Of a stretch of DNA of 64,000 nt, positions 37,901 to 49,319 are shown one piece after another. A program made the translations under genes and the position numbers. Every line of letters begins with the position of its first letter. Within the stretch, counting starts at the first letter, position 1. The stretch covers positions 5,834,001 through 5,898,000 of the forward strand of contig JAQPZY010001659.1 in NCBI GenBank assembly GCA_029931535.1. The letters are read 5' to 3'. Under the pieces are notes generated by a model, which did no database searches, had not been told where the DNA came from, and saw nothing but the letters and a program-made list of their open reading frames with translations. The stretch is from Margaritifera margaritifera (lineage: Eukaryota; Mollusca; Bivalvia; Unionida; Margaritiferidae).

Positions 37901-38978
37901 GGTAGTATGTGCCATAAACTCGCCTCTTGCATCCAGAATCCCTCCAGTGCTGCATAACTTGGATTCAGATTGTCTCAGCTTTGGTTTTGTTGGAAGAGAG
38001 TTGTAGGTTGATTCCGACATAACTGTTGCATCTGCTCCAGTGTCTATATTGAAGTGAACTGAGGCTCCACAAATGTTCAAAATCACACGCCATGCCTCAT
38101 TATCGTCATCAAACATAGTTACTGAGCCAAAGAAGAATGCTTCTTGGTATTCTGCATAATCTGTAGCTGGTGTTTCATTGAATGTGACCTCATTTACTCT
38201 TTTTGAGCGACAGACAATGGCAAAGTGGTCAAGCGTGTTACAACTTCTGCACCGTTTTCCTTTAGCGGGACATCTCTCACCTCTACTATGCCTCCTGTTG
38301 CATTTGTGACATGTTTGTTGTGCTGTTGTTTGACCAGTCTGATTTGGTTTTCGCCATTGACGCTGTCCGTTTCGGTGGGTTGATCCTGGTTTAGTGCCTG
38401 ATGCCTTGTTCTGTTAAGAAATTTCATCCAAATCTTTGACCGTCTGACTTTGGTCGCGTATCTGATTTTTTTACCAGTTCCGACTGTCTCGCTATTTGTA
38501 TGGCTTTCACTAAGGCAAGGTCGGCCTCCATTTGTAGCTTTTCAGAAACCTCCTTATCCAGAATTCCAATTACAAGACGATCCCTTATTGCTTCGTCCTT
38601 TTGTGCGCCAAAGTCTCAATGATCGGCAATTTCATACAGCTTTCTTGCAAATTCCTCCACGGACTCTCCTGGTTTTTGACTAAGTTGGTGGGAACACGCT
38701 CTTTCGTGGATTACATTGCTCTTGGGGACGAAGTAATCATCAAATTTCTGCAAAACTGGGGCGTACTTGTCGGCATCTTCGACATTAGCAAACTCGAACG
38801 ATTTAAATATTTGTTCTGCTTCTTTCCCCATAGCATATATTAGTGAACTTACTTGAACTGCCTCATCTTCCTTATTTAGTTTGGTGACGATCCTAAAGCG
38901 CGCGAAACGCTGTTTCCATTCCGGCCACTCCACTGGCTTCCCAAAGTTAAAGCTCTCCGGTGCCTGGAATTTCGCCAT
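34961..38978 (-). pseudogene. gag-pol of the Steamer-like element, four breaks
   Basis: The frame starts at an ATG at 38978 (MAKFQAPESF). In order: Gag capsid-like region; two zinc knuckles near 38310-38210 (CHKCNRRH... and [14 protein letters not shown]); aspartic protease ([12 protein letters not shown], near 38040); reverse transcriptase with [13 protein letters not shown] and an active site IMDDILIY near 37240 (the usual YxDD position has MDD); RNase H ([17 protein letters not shown]); integrase zinc finger (HEGHQ...CEFC), DDE core (IAIDICE, VVSDNDTQF near 35780, GEAESG) and a C-terminal domain. Breaks: TGA at 38616-38618 in Gag; a frame change at an A7 run (T7 at 38466-38472 on +); TAA at 38414-38416; TAG at 36689-36691 in RNase H. 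From 38413 to 34961 the frame is otherwise open. Gag and Pol share one frame apart from the slip. Confidence 0.92.
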
Positions 38979-39010
38979 TTTCACTCACTGCAAAAGTTTA
39001 TGTATCTTTT

Positions 39011-39029
39011 GGAGTCATTTCTGACACCA
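39011..39029 (-). promoter_or_regulatory. primer-binding site
   Basis: On the - strand TGGTGTCAGAAATGACTCC begins directly after the 5' LTR. The first nine bases are complementary to a tRNA ending CTGACACCA, as tRNA-Leu does. Confidence 0.85.
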
Positions 39030-39218
39030 TGTCATGAAAACGAGGAAGTCTCAAGTTGTTACACACACAGGGTTTATTGACGCACGTTCGTACTACACAT
39101 CAGATCTCTTCCATGATGGATCGCAGCGCCCCCTATCTCGGGGAGTAGTCCCAATCTAATGTTGCAGCTACTAAGGGGAGCAGTTTTTATTAATTAGAAC
39201 TAACTACGATACCACACA
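39030..39218 (-). repeat. 5' LTR of the Steamer-like element
   Basis: 189 bp, same ends as the 3' LTR. It should hold the promoter; no strong TATA box is evident. Confidence 0.95.
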
Positions 39219-39748
39219 ACAAGATTTTAATGATTTGGAGTTTACTTGTAAAGATTTTTGTTCTTTATTTGTGTTTGGCCTTGGGAAGCTTGCAGTCTAG
39301 TTTGGTAACAGAAGCTGCACCCAAATTTCAATTGTCACTTAATTTCGGTTTGCAATCCACAGTCATCAATGCCTGATTTCGTCGTCATTTTCATACATGA
39401 TTATGATTGTGATGAGAGTTAAAATAGCTTCGTAAGCAATGTTAGTACTATATTTAATCAAAAGTTGTTCCTAAAACTGTATACTGTTTGTCTTGGAGTG
39501 TAACAGGTATACGGTACTGTATGTGTGACACAGAATATCGAATAGCAACAGGTCATGTAAGTTCAGTCACTGACAATTTGATTTGCATGATTTATGTGGA
39601 AAACTAAGTATATAAAAGTTAAAATTGGAAGCCTTCTTTTTTGTTTGGAGTTCATTTTTAGGCACTTTTTATGGCGTCTCCTCATTGGTTACATAAATGT
39701 ATGCTAGAGGGTCTACAGTCTTGCCACATTTTAAGATCTGTTCATTCT

Positions 39749-39784
<36 letters not shown>

Positions 39785-39990
39785 AGAAGAGAAAGAAAAA
39801 TGACATAGGTCTAAATATGTAAATACTGATTAGAATAACATACATAAGAGCAGATATATTTCCTAGATGGGAAAAGAAAGTAGTTCCAAAAGTGATATTG
39901 TCACTATGGCGGCAAACCTGGTATCGCTAATGTGGCGATATAATTTTTCTCCTATTGATACATTTCAATATCTCGTTATGAAAAATCGTG
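39219..39990 (+). repeat. repeat X, copy 1, part after the retrotransposon
   Basis: Continues the match to the complement of 56873-57613, with shared AGCTTGCAGT, CACTTAATTTCGGT, GCTAGAGGGTCTACAGTCTT and TAGTTCCAAAAGTGATAT. Near its end it has imperfect palindromes GATATTGTCACTATGGCGG and TATCGCTAATGTGGCGATA (39922-39940). A (GA)n run (39753-39783) expanded within it and is absent from the other copy. Confidence 0.85.
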
Positions 39991-41237
39991 CGCCATTTTT
40001 CTCGCGATCTAACGCGCTTGTTTCGAGATAATAATCAACTGTGTCAACCGCGTTCTTCAAGAGTGACCGGAATGAATTAAACAGTAAAATCAGACAAAAT
40101 GAGACAGGTAATTTCATGTAATTTAAAAAAATCATAATGAAAATCTATATTTTCACTAATGCCTTTTTTGTGTCACACATTTTGGCCTTGAATTTTCTAT
40201 TATATGCTAAAGATAGCGCCGCCGATCACATGATGGCTTTGTTTACATATTTTTAACAGGATAACCCACTTTGGGAATTTATACAACTGGATAGCCAATG
40301 TAAATATTGGGTTTTAATCATGTGGGGTTCTTATACAACGTAAGAAAAATTTACACTCGAAATGTATATTCACTACGGACTTTTTCGTTTCAGTATTATT
40401 TCATAATAAACATATATTCTACATCAAAAGACATTGAATCTATTATAATAAAATATGTGTCCATTCACCAGTGTCTATTTTTAAATTTCTCTCTTCCTCT
40501 GTCTCTGTTTCTGTCTGTCTGTCTCTCAGTCAATCGAGAAATGTAATTATATGGTAAAGAACAAGCAAGCAGTAATGTAAGTGAACAAACTGCATATAGA
40601 ATTAACGGGAAATTTTTTTTCATTGTTAAATTTTTTATTTTTTTTATTTCAAAAACATGGAGACGCTATAAACTAATAATATCCATACCTTGACCTAACT
40701 GGCACATTCCGGTCATATGCCACGTGACTTTTTAGTCCGTGTCACGAACCATGGATGCCACTCCGGAAATAAGTAAACTTACACACGCTCGGAAAAACGG
40801 TAATTCTGAACTAATGTACATGAATGCCAACAATTTTTTAACGATGATTACATGAAGTAGATATAGTTGAACACTTTCTATGGTTATTTGAATAGATTAT
40901 CACAATATTATAACGAACGCGTTAAAATTCACGTCAAGTGCATGAAAAGTGGTTCGAGGAGATATATTTATACCCCATACATTGAAAATAACATGGCTTT
41001 TAAAGTGTTGGTATAAAGCCATTTGATATACCAATACTGTTGGTATATTAAATTGTGATCGGCTCAGTGATGAATTTCCACTTATTAATCATTATTGACA
41101 TCAGAAAATAACGCGAAAAATATTAATAATCAACATTTTCTAAATGAATAAAACATAGTACACAATTTCATTGAAATTCCTCTTCTTTCCCGTTTATCTC
41201 TCTCATGCAAAAGGAACAAAATACGTGGAAATCTGTC

Positions 41238-41238
<1 letters not shown>

Positions 41239-41300
<62 letters not shown>
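41239..41300. repeat. (GA)n microsatellite
   Basis: About 30 GA units with one A interruption near 41291. Confidence 0.97.
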
Positions 41301-41301
<1 letters not shown>

Positions 41302-41597
41302 TTGAAAAATAATTTGAGCTTAATGAAACCCTTGAACTTGAACTTACACTAAGTAACCTACAAGAACCTGGGTGGTGGTAATGGTATGTGTACTCTTTCC
41401 ATGGGATTTATCTACAGTGTTCACGATACAAATGATACAAAGTTGTTGCAATATCCTGTCGTGTTTGTACGGTAAATTTCTTGGCTAGGAGGCACACACA
41501 TATTGTAATCTATTTAATGTTGTAATCTATTTTTTAAAAACCTATATTAGGGTTTTAAAAACAGATTATTTTTAAATATTAAATGTCCGAAGGCCGC

Positions 41598-41600
<3 letters not shown>

Positions 41601-41682
<82 letters not shown>
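41601..41682. repeat. (CT)n microsatellite
   Basis: About 40 CT units, followed after 30 bases by a shorter run at 41715-41732. Confidence 0.97.
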
Positions 41683-41684
<2 letters not shown>

Positions 41685-42261
41685 TTGATCTGTCAGCATA
41701 TCAGTTTTACCATTCTCTCTCTCTCTCTCTCTCGACCCATCAATAATGGTAAAATTTACAGACAAACCGATCAATCGAAAGGGGAAAGAGAGAGATTGAG
41801 GATAAAACAATTTTATGGTCGGTAGCAATGTTAATTAAAGTATAATAATGACTTAGATCAACTATAAATAAATTTAAATGTTTGACTTACCTGTTGTTGC
41901 TTGGTCATTTAACTTAATCTATATTCTACACTCATTTCAACATACTCGACGGTGACTGAATGGCTGCGCGTTCAGTGTTCAAGAAGCTAACCATGCTGTG
42001 TTTGTAGTGCTCTACTTTCTTCACATAAACCATCTTTCATATTTAAACTATTAGTGTGTCTTATATTTATTTAAGCAATATGAATGAAAATAAAAGCTTT
42101 AAAAACAGAAAAGAACCATCTTATCAATTTGAAAGAGAATTGTTAATAGCCGCAATAGGTACAGAACTCCGTCAATACACAGTTTCCTGTAATCAATATT
42201 AACTCCGCTGGAAATGCAAGTATATGTATTTGTTCGTGATATAAATAAAATATATGTATAT

Positions 42262-42392
42262 TATGTACGCTGTATCATTGATATACCACTCGTTGTATAC
42301 ATTTTTCATTAAAAGGAAACTCGGCAAGCCTCGTTTCCTTTTAATGAAAAATGTAGACATCTCGTGGTATATCAATGATACAGCGTATGTAC

Positions 42393-42394
<2 letters not shown>
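42262..42394. repeat. long hairpin, arms ~60 bp (MITE-like)
   Basis: The left arm contains CTGTATCATTGATATACCAC and CATTTTTCATTAAAAGGAAA; the right arm is its complement with only a few mismatches. The loop is about 10 bases (CTCGGCAAGCCT region). It is followed by a (CA)n(TA)n microsatellite. The near-perfect symmetry is typical of palindromic MITEs or a recent inverted duplication; no target duplication is clear. Confidence 0.9.

Positions 42395-42396
<2 letters not shown>

Positions 42397-42474
<78 letters not shown>
42397..42474. repeat. (CA)n(TA)n compound microsatellite
   Basis: About 20 CA units followed by about 19 TA units. Confidence 0.97.
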
Positions 42475-42478
<4 letters not shown>

Positions 42479-43237
42479 CAACGAGATGGCGAGTTATCTT
42501 CTCAGGATAGTGTGAAAACGTCGTTGGATTCTCTTTACTCTTCTCTGTCCTACTTTCAGTTATATCTCTGAGAAATTTGAATAGGTTCCAAAGTTGCTGA
42601 GATATTCAAGAAAAACGTCATGGCAGTATTTGTATTATTCCTGAAATAGAAAGTACACATAAAGTACTGTATAAATATAAATCGCAACTATGATTTACCC
42701 GCAGCTTTCACCAAGAGCTGTGACACTTACATAGAGCTGCGATTTATGGTTGATCTAATGGAATGTATAATTAGTTATTTATGAAATCGATGCAGTTTAA
42801 CTCCCTGTGGACTGTATCGTCTATAATTATCGCTCCTAGGTGATTTACTTCATATCGATTCTTTACTCTCTCCATCCTTTTTAAGTGTTGCCATGTTGCT
42901 GTGTGTTGGCGTGCTTTTATAACTTTTGTTTTTGCCTTTAAGGTTCATATTCTTTAGGTAACTTAACTAATTGTAAGTTATTCCTTTATTGTTGAGTCCT
43001 GCCGGATTGTAGGTTTTATGAATGCATCACACTATATCACATACTTGATGGTCAAAACCCTTTGGGTTTTGTACTTCTGATAAGAATCTTAAGATGTTAC
43101 AAATCTAAATTTTCTCTACGCAAGTCGCTTCCAAATAAGAGTATCAATCCAAAAGGACATTTAAAAAATCTTTCGCAACATGAAATTCAGAAAGAATACT
43201 TCTTTTGAAATGCATACTTTGAATTTACTACACTTAC

Positions 43238-43369
43238 AAAGTTTCGAATGATCTGTTGCCTCCTTGTCCTCATTTTCCTCACCGTCTGATAAATAGCCAC
43301 GTCCCTCGCCACGTTCAGACTCTCCACGACGGAGGTTATCGCGCAATACATCCTCTCTCTGCTCCATCT
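43238..43369 (-). pseudogene. RPTP D2-like domain exon with a frame slip
   Basis: A 132-bp exon between an acceptor (ATTCTGTCAG) and a strong donor (GTAAGTG). It enters with one base completing the codon from the exon at 43849 and starts IDGAER, finishing the phosphatase loop as C-x5-R (CIDGAER). Immediately after, the frame fails: the sensible continuation (YCAITSVVESLNVARDV, then QTVRKMRTRRQQIIRNF) lies in another frame. The change is consistent with two extra bases in a short GAGAGA run. With that slip taken into account the exon would end on a codon boundary. A cut-off or mutated gene is likely, unless the assembly has an error. Confidence 0.75.
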
Positions 43370-43848
43370 CTGACAGAATGTACGTAAAAAAGCGAATGTG
43401 TATATAATGAGTTGTTCTGTTTAATTATTTTAAATATCCATGCAACACTATCCATTAACGAGATGTATCATACTACACTCAGATGATGGATTGTTTTGAA
43501 TTTTGTTTTTGTATTCAAAGCTTATATTCTATAGGTAACTTTAATGATTACAAAATCCTTTAATTTATCTTTATAGTAGCGAATCGTAGAAGTTAAGCAC
43601 ATATTCTAACCAGTCATTCAGAATTATCAACAAACTATTCCGTTATCTCCTATAAACAAGATATGTGATATATGATTGTGGTCAGTCTCATCTTGACCGT
43701 TTGAAGACCATATATTTATGAGAATCTTTAATGCATGTATGACTCTCGAGTGCACTGATCGACGAGCATATATTTATCACTTATTCAAAATCTGATCGAA
43801 GATGACAACTTGTAAGAATCATCTATCTACCTATCTAGGGATTCTTAC

Positions 43849-43997
43849 ATGCAGTGGATGACACCAGTTTTGATCTCGGCCTGTATCTGCCACTGTTCCA
43901 CCCCTTCAATCAATTTCAGCATGGCGTTGGTCTGCAAGAGGACTTTCTTATGTCCGAGCCAAAACTTGCACTGGTACTGTCGAACCTCACGAGGCTG
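43849..43997 (-). pseudogene. RPTP D2-like domain exon with the active-site Cys
   Basis: A 149-bp exon (acceptor CATTTTCAG, donor GTAAGA) reading QPREVRQYQCKFW, LGHKKVLLQTNAMLKLIEG, VEQWQIQAEIKTGVIHC. It matches the part of tyrosine-phosphatase domains from the REVRQYQ strand through the WPD loop to the catalytic HC. The loop has WLGHK where active enzymes have WPD, so the general acid Asp is missing; this is the usual state of the second (D2) domain of receptor-type phosphatases, which is regulatory and inactive. The cytoplasmic location follows from the family. This exon itself is intact. Confidence 0.8.
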
Positions 43998-44315
43998 CTG
44001 AAAATGTAATGAGGATTGCTCACTTGAATGAGAATATTTTTCATTTTATCATAATAAAAATAATGGTCTAATCGGAAAGTACTGGATTTTAAAACTATTA
44101 CACTATTCTAAAGCATTTCAAAACTTCGGAGGTCATTTACTTTCCCCATTTACTTCCTGACGTAAACTTTCAATAAAACGTCTAAGAAAAGCAAGAGACG
44201 ATGTTTTTAACTTGAATTTTGGTAACTGCTTAGAAGACAAGCTTGATGCTGTTTGTTAATCGGTAGATGCAAAACTCGATTGGGTCATATAAACAGAAAT
44301 ATTTTCAAGAAGTAC

Positions 44316-44450
44316 CTCGCTGTCTTTAGTCAGCCGAATTGTTCTCCATAGGTAATCTTTATTATCTCTGCTCTCATCAACATTTTTAATGTTGAAAACC
44401 ATCTCCGTCATGGATTCTCCTTTCAGGCCAGTGTACTCCAATCTATCAAT
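44316..44450 (-). pseudogene. RPTP D2-like domain exon
   Basis: A 135-bp, 45-codon phase-0 exon (acceptor TTGATTAATAG, donor GTACTT) reading IDRLEYTGLKGESMTEMVF and ending in DYLWRTIRLTKDSE. Its position just before the REVRQYQ exon, matching phase, and the WRTIRLT strand fit the middle of a phosphatase domain. No exon carrying the preceding QYWP segment was found; the exon at 50570 ends in phase 1 and does not join it directly, so at least one exon is missing, perhaps lost around the LINE insertion. Confidence 0.65.
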
Positions 44451-44629
44451 CTATTAATCAAATAAAGTTTAGTTTAGTTCAACTAAAAAAACAAAAGAAA
44501 CAAAAACAAAAAACAAAAAACAAACCTGACTGGAATTCATCGTAATATGGAGCACTCTTTAGAGATTACAGTTTCAAGACGTTTTGAGACACTTTTTTAT
44601 ACGAAGAAACAAATGCTGTATATAATACA

Positions 44630-44735
44630 TACAATACGCATGAGAAACTTGTATTGAAAAGTTCTTAGTTTTGTATCCTATCCAGGGTACATTTAAACGG
44701 TACATCGTGTATAAACTTCCATGTTAAATTTTCTA
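44630..44735 (-). mobile_element. fragment of the L1-like LINE 3' region, extra copy
   Basis: About 100 bp nearly repeat 45640-45735: both have AACTTGTATTGAAAA-like start, CCAGGGTACATTTAAA and GTATAAACTTCCA. On the - strand it encodes the same WKFI..(M/V)PFKCTLD segment of a LINE ORF2 C-terminus. It is 1 kb beyond the main LINE. Confidence 0.75.
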
Positions 44736-45054
44736 TGTTAATCAAATAAAGGCTATATTTTAATTAAATAAAGAAAAATATCGTTGAAGTATTAATAATT
44801 TCATCGTTTCGTTTTCCAGATTGGGATGACTGCGTATTTATTATACAATGCTCATAAAATGTGGAGAGAGAAAATATATTTAACACATTATCCAACTAAC
44901 CTGCAGTGGATAAATACTATTGGTCAAGTTAACTCGCTCTTCATATGATGTTATTTGACACGTAATAATACATACATCAACAGTGTTATGTAAGTTCAGT
45001 ACAGAAGTGAATTTTAAATGTGTATAGCATTATACTTGGATTCTACTTATTTTC

Positions 45055-45056
<2 letters not shown>

Positions 45057-45129
<73 letters not shown>
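45057..45129. repeat. (GA)n microsatellite
   Basis: About 36 GA units. Confidence 0.97.
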
Positions 45130-45131
<2 letters not shown>

Positions 45132-45259
45132 GCACCATATAGCTATACTATAATACTGTTTACATACATGTTGGGAAAAAGAAAAAATTGCATGAACAGT
45201 AATTTTTCTAAGGACTCGGAGTAGCTTTGAGTGGCTTCCATTTCTTTTTTTTATATCTT

Positions 45260-48120
45260 ATTTAATTTATTTTAATGAAATCCAATGATTTTTCCTATGT
45301 CGTCTCGATCATACAGAATCGGGAGAAAAAACTTCAATGAAAGGAATTTCTTTTATAGACAATTTGCACGCATAAATAAAATATTTTGCTAAAATTAATA
45401 TGCAATTAACCAGTTCCTTGTCATTTTTTGCACATCAAAGAAAACGTTAAATAAATTGACATTTAAATCTATATTATTTTCTTTAAAAAAAATCCTGGAG
45501 CTTTCCAAAGAAATCTTGTACATACATGCATTCCCAAAATAAGTGAAGCATATTCTCTTCGTTCATTCTACAGAAATAGCACATCGATGTACAATGGATT
45601 TAAATTTATATAAAAAATTGTTGGTTGCTACAGTACATGTGAGAACCTTGTATTGAAAAACAGTTCTTAATTTTGTATCCAGGGTACATTTAAATGGCAT
45701 CTCGTTTATAAACTTCCAGTTAAAATTATGGTTTTTGAATATGCCTTCCGATACTTCATGTGATACTACTGACGATTCATTTTGCTCTATCTTATATTCA
45801 TAGAGGAGATTACATGCTTTGTCACCTTCATGAGCATGTCTTTTTAATGTTTCTGTTCACTTGCATTAAGTTTTGACTAGTTTTTAAGAGAAACTAACCA
45901 CAGAAGAAACTAGTATGAGATATTGTAAAACATGTGATGTATTTATTGAGTAATGGTTACAAATGTCACTGAAATTTAACAATCTATTTTCCGTGAAGGA
46001 ATATATCCTCTATGTATTTAATTCCAAGTTTTGGCACTCGGCTAAGTCCAGTTAAACGGTTCACTAAAACAATAGTTCAAATGTGTATTTCTCCGTAAAG
46101 AGCATATTCTTAATACGATACATTTTTTGTAGTTTAATGCAAGTCCAGAAATGTTTCTGAACTCATCAGCGATATTTACCACTGTATTAAAGCTTAATTC
46201 TGGACAATCAATTATTATTGTAGCATCGTCGGCAAAAAGAAAACGTTTGTTTGACATCTCTTTCATGGCGATTACAAACTTTAATGTATGCCTGTGTTCT
46301 GATCGCATTTGATAGAAGTTCGATTGAAAATATAAATAAATAAGGGGATAGTGGGCAACCTTATCATACCCCACGTTCCAAAGGAACCAATTCCGATAAA
46401 AAACCATTATTTAATAATAGTTTTTAGTATTACTATAAAAAAGAAGGTTCCAGCTGAGGAAATGAGGGCCCAGATTGAGAAATTCAAGGGTTTTGAACAT
46501 GAAAGAATGATCTAACTTATCGAAGACTTTTAAAAAAGCAGCAAAAATGCGGAGAGCTGGAGAGTCTTTTCTGCATGTTCAATAACATCCAAAAGCAGCC
46601 GAGTATTTTGACCTATGTATCTAGTTTTAATAAAACCTGTCTGGCTTTCACGAGTAATCTTTGGGAGAGAGAATGTTTTTTAAATTCTGTTTGCAATGGC
46701 TTTATTGGCAATGTTATAGTCTATATTCAGTAAACTGATTGGTCTCCAATTGGATAAGTCAGTAAAATCCTTTTCCAGTTTTTGGGATTAAATATATTGC
46801 ACCAAGTTTCTGTAAACTGTGCAGTCTTCTTTTTTGGAAACTGAAGTGAAAGGCATCTATAAAATAATTCTTCATGTCGTACCAAAATAGTTTGTAAAAC
46901 TCACATGTAATGCCATCAGGGATAGGGATTTTATTGATATGCACACTTTTTAACGTTGTAGTGCATTCTTCGAGCGATCAGAGATCTTAGTACTATACTT
47001 TTTCATCCTCAGTGAGTTTAATTTTGTAGATCAATGGAAATAAATCATGGTTTGTTGGATAGATTGGTTTATTGCGGTTTAGATTTTCGTATTACTCCTT
47101 TTTTTTGAAAACAGTTTTGTTTCATCATATATTTTGTTCCTTCAATTTTCAGTTTTCTAATGACTTTACTTTAAAAACGACCGTTTCTCTATGTTAGCAA
47201 AGTATTTACTGTTTTTCTCTCCCCCTTCTAGCCATCTTGCTTTAGATCTAAGAATAACCCCTTAATTTCCTCGTCATATCTTTTTTCTAGTTTTTCAGTT
47301 ATCTTGTCTAGATTTCTCTTAATTTCTCTGCACTTGGGTTTTTTCATAATCAAACTTTAATATTACTCTTTCTCTTTACATTTCTTTATCCTTTCCCATG
47401 CAAGTTTTCCGTTTCTAGAAGAAAATTTAAAAGTTTAGTTCCTGATAATACCTTTAATCAATTCCCAATTTACATCGGGTTTCAGCTGCCATATTTATTT
47501 TCATAATTGCCTTCACATTATCTCGTTTTGTGTGTTTGTATTCTTCATCACAATAGAATACTAGTATTCAATTTAAATTATCCTGGACCCCGTGTATCTT
47601 TAAAAACTCTAAGTCAAATAAAACTGCCGAGTGATCCGAACAGATAGATGATATAATTTTGCTTTCGAAAATACTGTTATATATTGGCCTGTCAGAGGCT
47701 AAAAAATAATCAAATCTACAGAATATACGAGAAACATTATTGGAGTGCCATGTAAACTGTATTTCTTAAGGATGTAAACTATGCCATATGTTGATAATAC
47801 TATATTTTTATGTAAATGTACTTAAAATATCTGTAATCTTTGGTTTTGGGTTCATGTTATTCCTTCTAATCTACAGCAGGATCAATCATAGTGTTAAAAT
47901 CCGCACCACTAAAAGTATTTCGGCAATATTTTCCCCTATATATTCTTCCAACTTATGTATAAAACCAGATTCACCAGTATTTAGCCCATAAATATTTAAA
48001 CGTGATATTTAAATCTTGATTTTTTTCTTGTACTATAATAATTCTTCCACTCAATTCATACGAACTATTTATATAAAGTTGACATTTAGAATCAAATAGA
48101 ATCCCTGCCCCCAGGCTCCT
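45260..48120 (-). mobile_element. L1/Tx1-like LINE ORF2 remnant
   Basis: On the - strand, in order: endonuclease pieces from about 48110 (RGVGILFDSKCQLYINSSY), a GADFNTMID motif where GDFN is usual (about 47900), FCRFDYFLASDRP and ICSDHSAVLFDL (about 47720-47610); reverse transcriptase with IPIPDGITCEFYKLFW and LGAIYLIPKTGKG (46940-46760) and the catalytic FADDATIIID (about 46225); then a C-terminal part with PFKCTLDTKLRTVFQYKVL and a decayed zinc-finger region (45730-45500). Frames change repeatedly. The order and motifs are those of the L1/Tx1 group. It lies in an intron of the RPTP remnant, on the same strand. Confidence 0.85.
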
Positions 48121-48469
48121 TTTATTATTCCTATCTTAATTATATTTTGACTCATTATATTGATCAACAACTTATTCCTTACGTGGCAAGACAAAAAGTG
48201 AAAAAAGAGTAGGAAGCAGACCGGAGAAGGCGGAGGGATGAAGCGAAAAAAATGGATGAAGAAAAAGAAGAAGTTGGGTGCTGAAACCGCTTCACCCAAT
48301 ACAAAAAAATGTATAAAAGTAAAATACATTTATTGGGTGAAAACAAAACAGGTTCCTTCACAGCGTATTTGCATAAAGAGGGAAAAGCAAAAGAATGTTA
48401 ATATTTCCTATATCGTTAGGAAAATATTGTACCTCATAAGGGAAAAGGAACAAGGTCAAAAAGGTATGT

Positions 48470-48474
<5 letters not shown>

Positions 48475-48544
<70 letters not shown>
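48475..48544. repeat. (GA)n microsatellite
   Basis: About 35 GA units. Confidence 0.97.
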
Positions 48545-48546
<2 letters not shown>

Positions 48547-48868
48547 AAATAGAACACACACACAAACACACATATATGCAATACGTGTCTATAACTATAG
48601 CCATATCTGTTAGTGGTCATACCTTTTTTGTAGTTACTTTGTAGTTTACGTTATTTTACACTCGATTGATATGAAATTAACTTTAAATGGGAAAGGATGA
48701 AAGAAAAATCGCTAAAGGAGAGGAGAGGAGAAAACGGAAAAGACGGAATAAAGAGAGGGAGAATTTATGTATGGCTCTTTACAGTCAATACCATTTTAAG
48801 TATAAATTGAATCACAGACAACCTTAACTCAATGGAACGATAACGGGACGATAAATATAGCTCAATAT

Positions 48869-48871
<3 letters not shown>

Positions 48872-48946
<75 letters not shown>
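48872..48946. repeat. (GA)n microsatellite
   Basis: About 37 GA units. Confidence 0.97.
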
Positions 48947-48948
<2 letters not shown>

Positions 48949-49319
48949 TTTGTGCATGTTTTTACTAAAATGTGCTACTAAAAATAATGGAGCAATAAAC
49001 ATGGCGTAAAACCATCAGAGAGAAAAAGAGGAGTTCGGGTGGTGCTTATAGACATTTACAACCCTTTAGAATGTATATATAAAGCAGAATCATACGTATC
49101 CTTTTGATAAATATATGAAACCTTGGCATAATAAAAAAGACAATATAACCAAATCAAACTTCAGAAACAGTTCTAACATATAAAAGCGCACCCCATAATT
49201 TGAACCTATATTACTGCATACGATTATACATGTATGTCGATCAAGTTCTGGTCCTTATCACTTATAGTCCAGCCTTGTTCAAGGTTGATTGTATAATGCA
49301 GCAAAGTAAGTTAGTACAT

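Larger units (their letters stand above)
34475..39218 (-). mobile_element. Steamer-like Ty3/gypsy LTR retrotransposon, full length but defective
   Basis: A 4,744-bp element on the - strand with two LTRs, 5-bp target duplications (ACAAG at 34470-34474 and 39219-39223), a primer-binding site, a polypurine tract and one gag-pol reading frame. The size, short LTRs (186 and 189 bp), 5-bp target site, tRNA-Leu-type primer site and single gag-pol frame are those of Steamer-like elements of bivalves (mag lineage of Ty3/gypsy); the family assignment is by these traits, not by alignment. It interrupts repeat X. The two LTRs differ by four substitutions and one 3-bp indel, about 2 percent, so insertion is fairly recent. 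The gag-pol is broken four times, so this copy cannot make its own proteins. Confidence 0.92.
39991..43237. other. non-coding stretch
   Basis: Holds the microsatellites and hairpin listed separately. No gene recognised, though a last RPTP exon would be expected somewhere below 43238 and was not found. Confidence 0.5.

Noticed and set aside
37434..37901. 155-codon open frame on the + strand
   Set aside because: It is the antisense shadow of the reverse-transcriptase region on the - strand.
34961..38984. GTG at 38984 as the gag start, and three stacked ORFs as separate genes
   Set aside because: The ATG at 38978 is the natural start; the pieces belong to one gag-pol interrupted by stops and one frame slip.
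44901..44985. Possible extra RPTP exon on the - strand (TCQITSYEERVNLTNSIYPLQ-like reading before a GTTAGT donor)
   Set aside because: No usable acceptor lies between an upstream in-frame stop and the reading; kept only as a thought for the missing exon.
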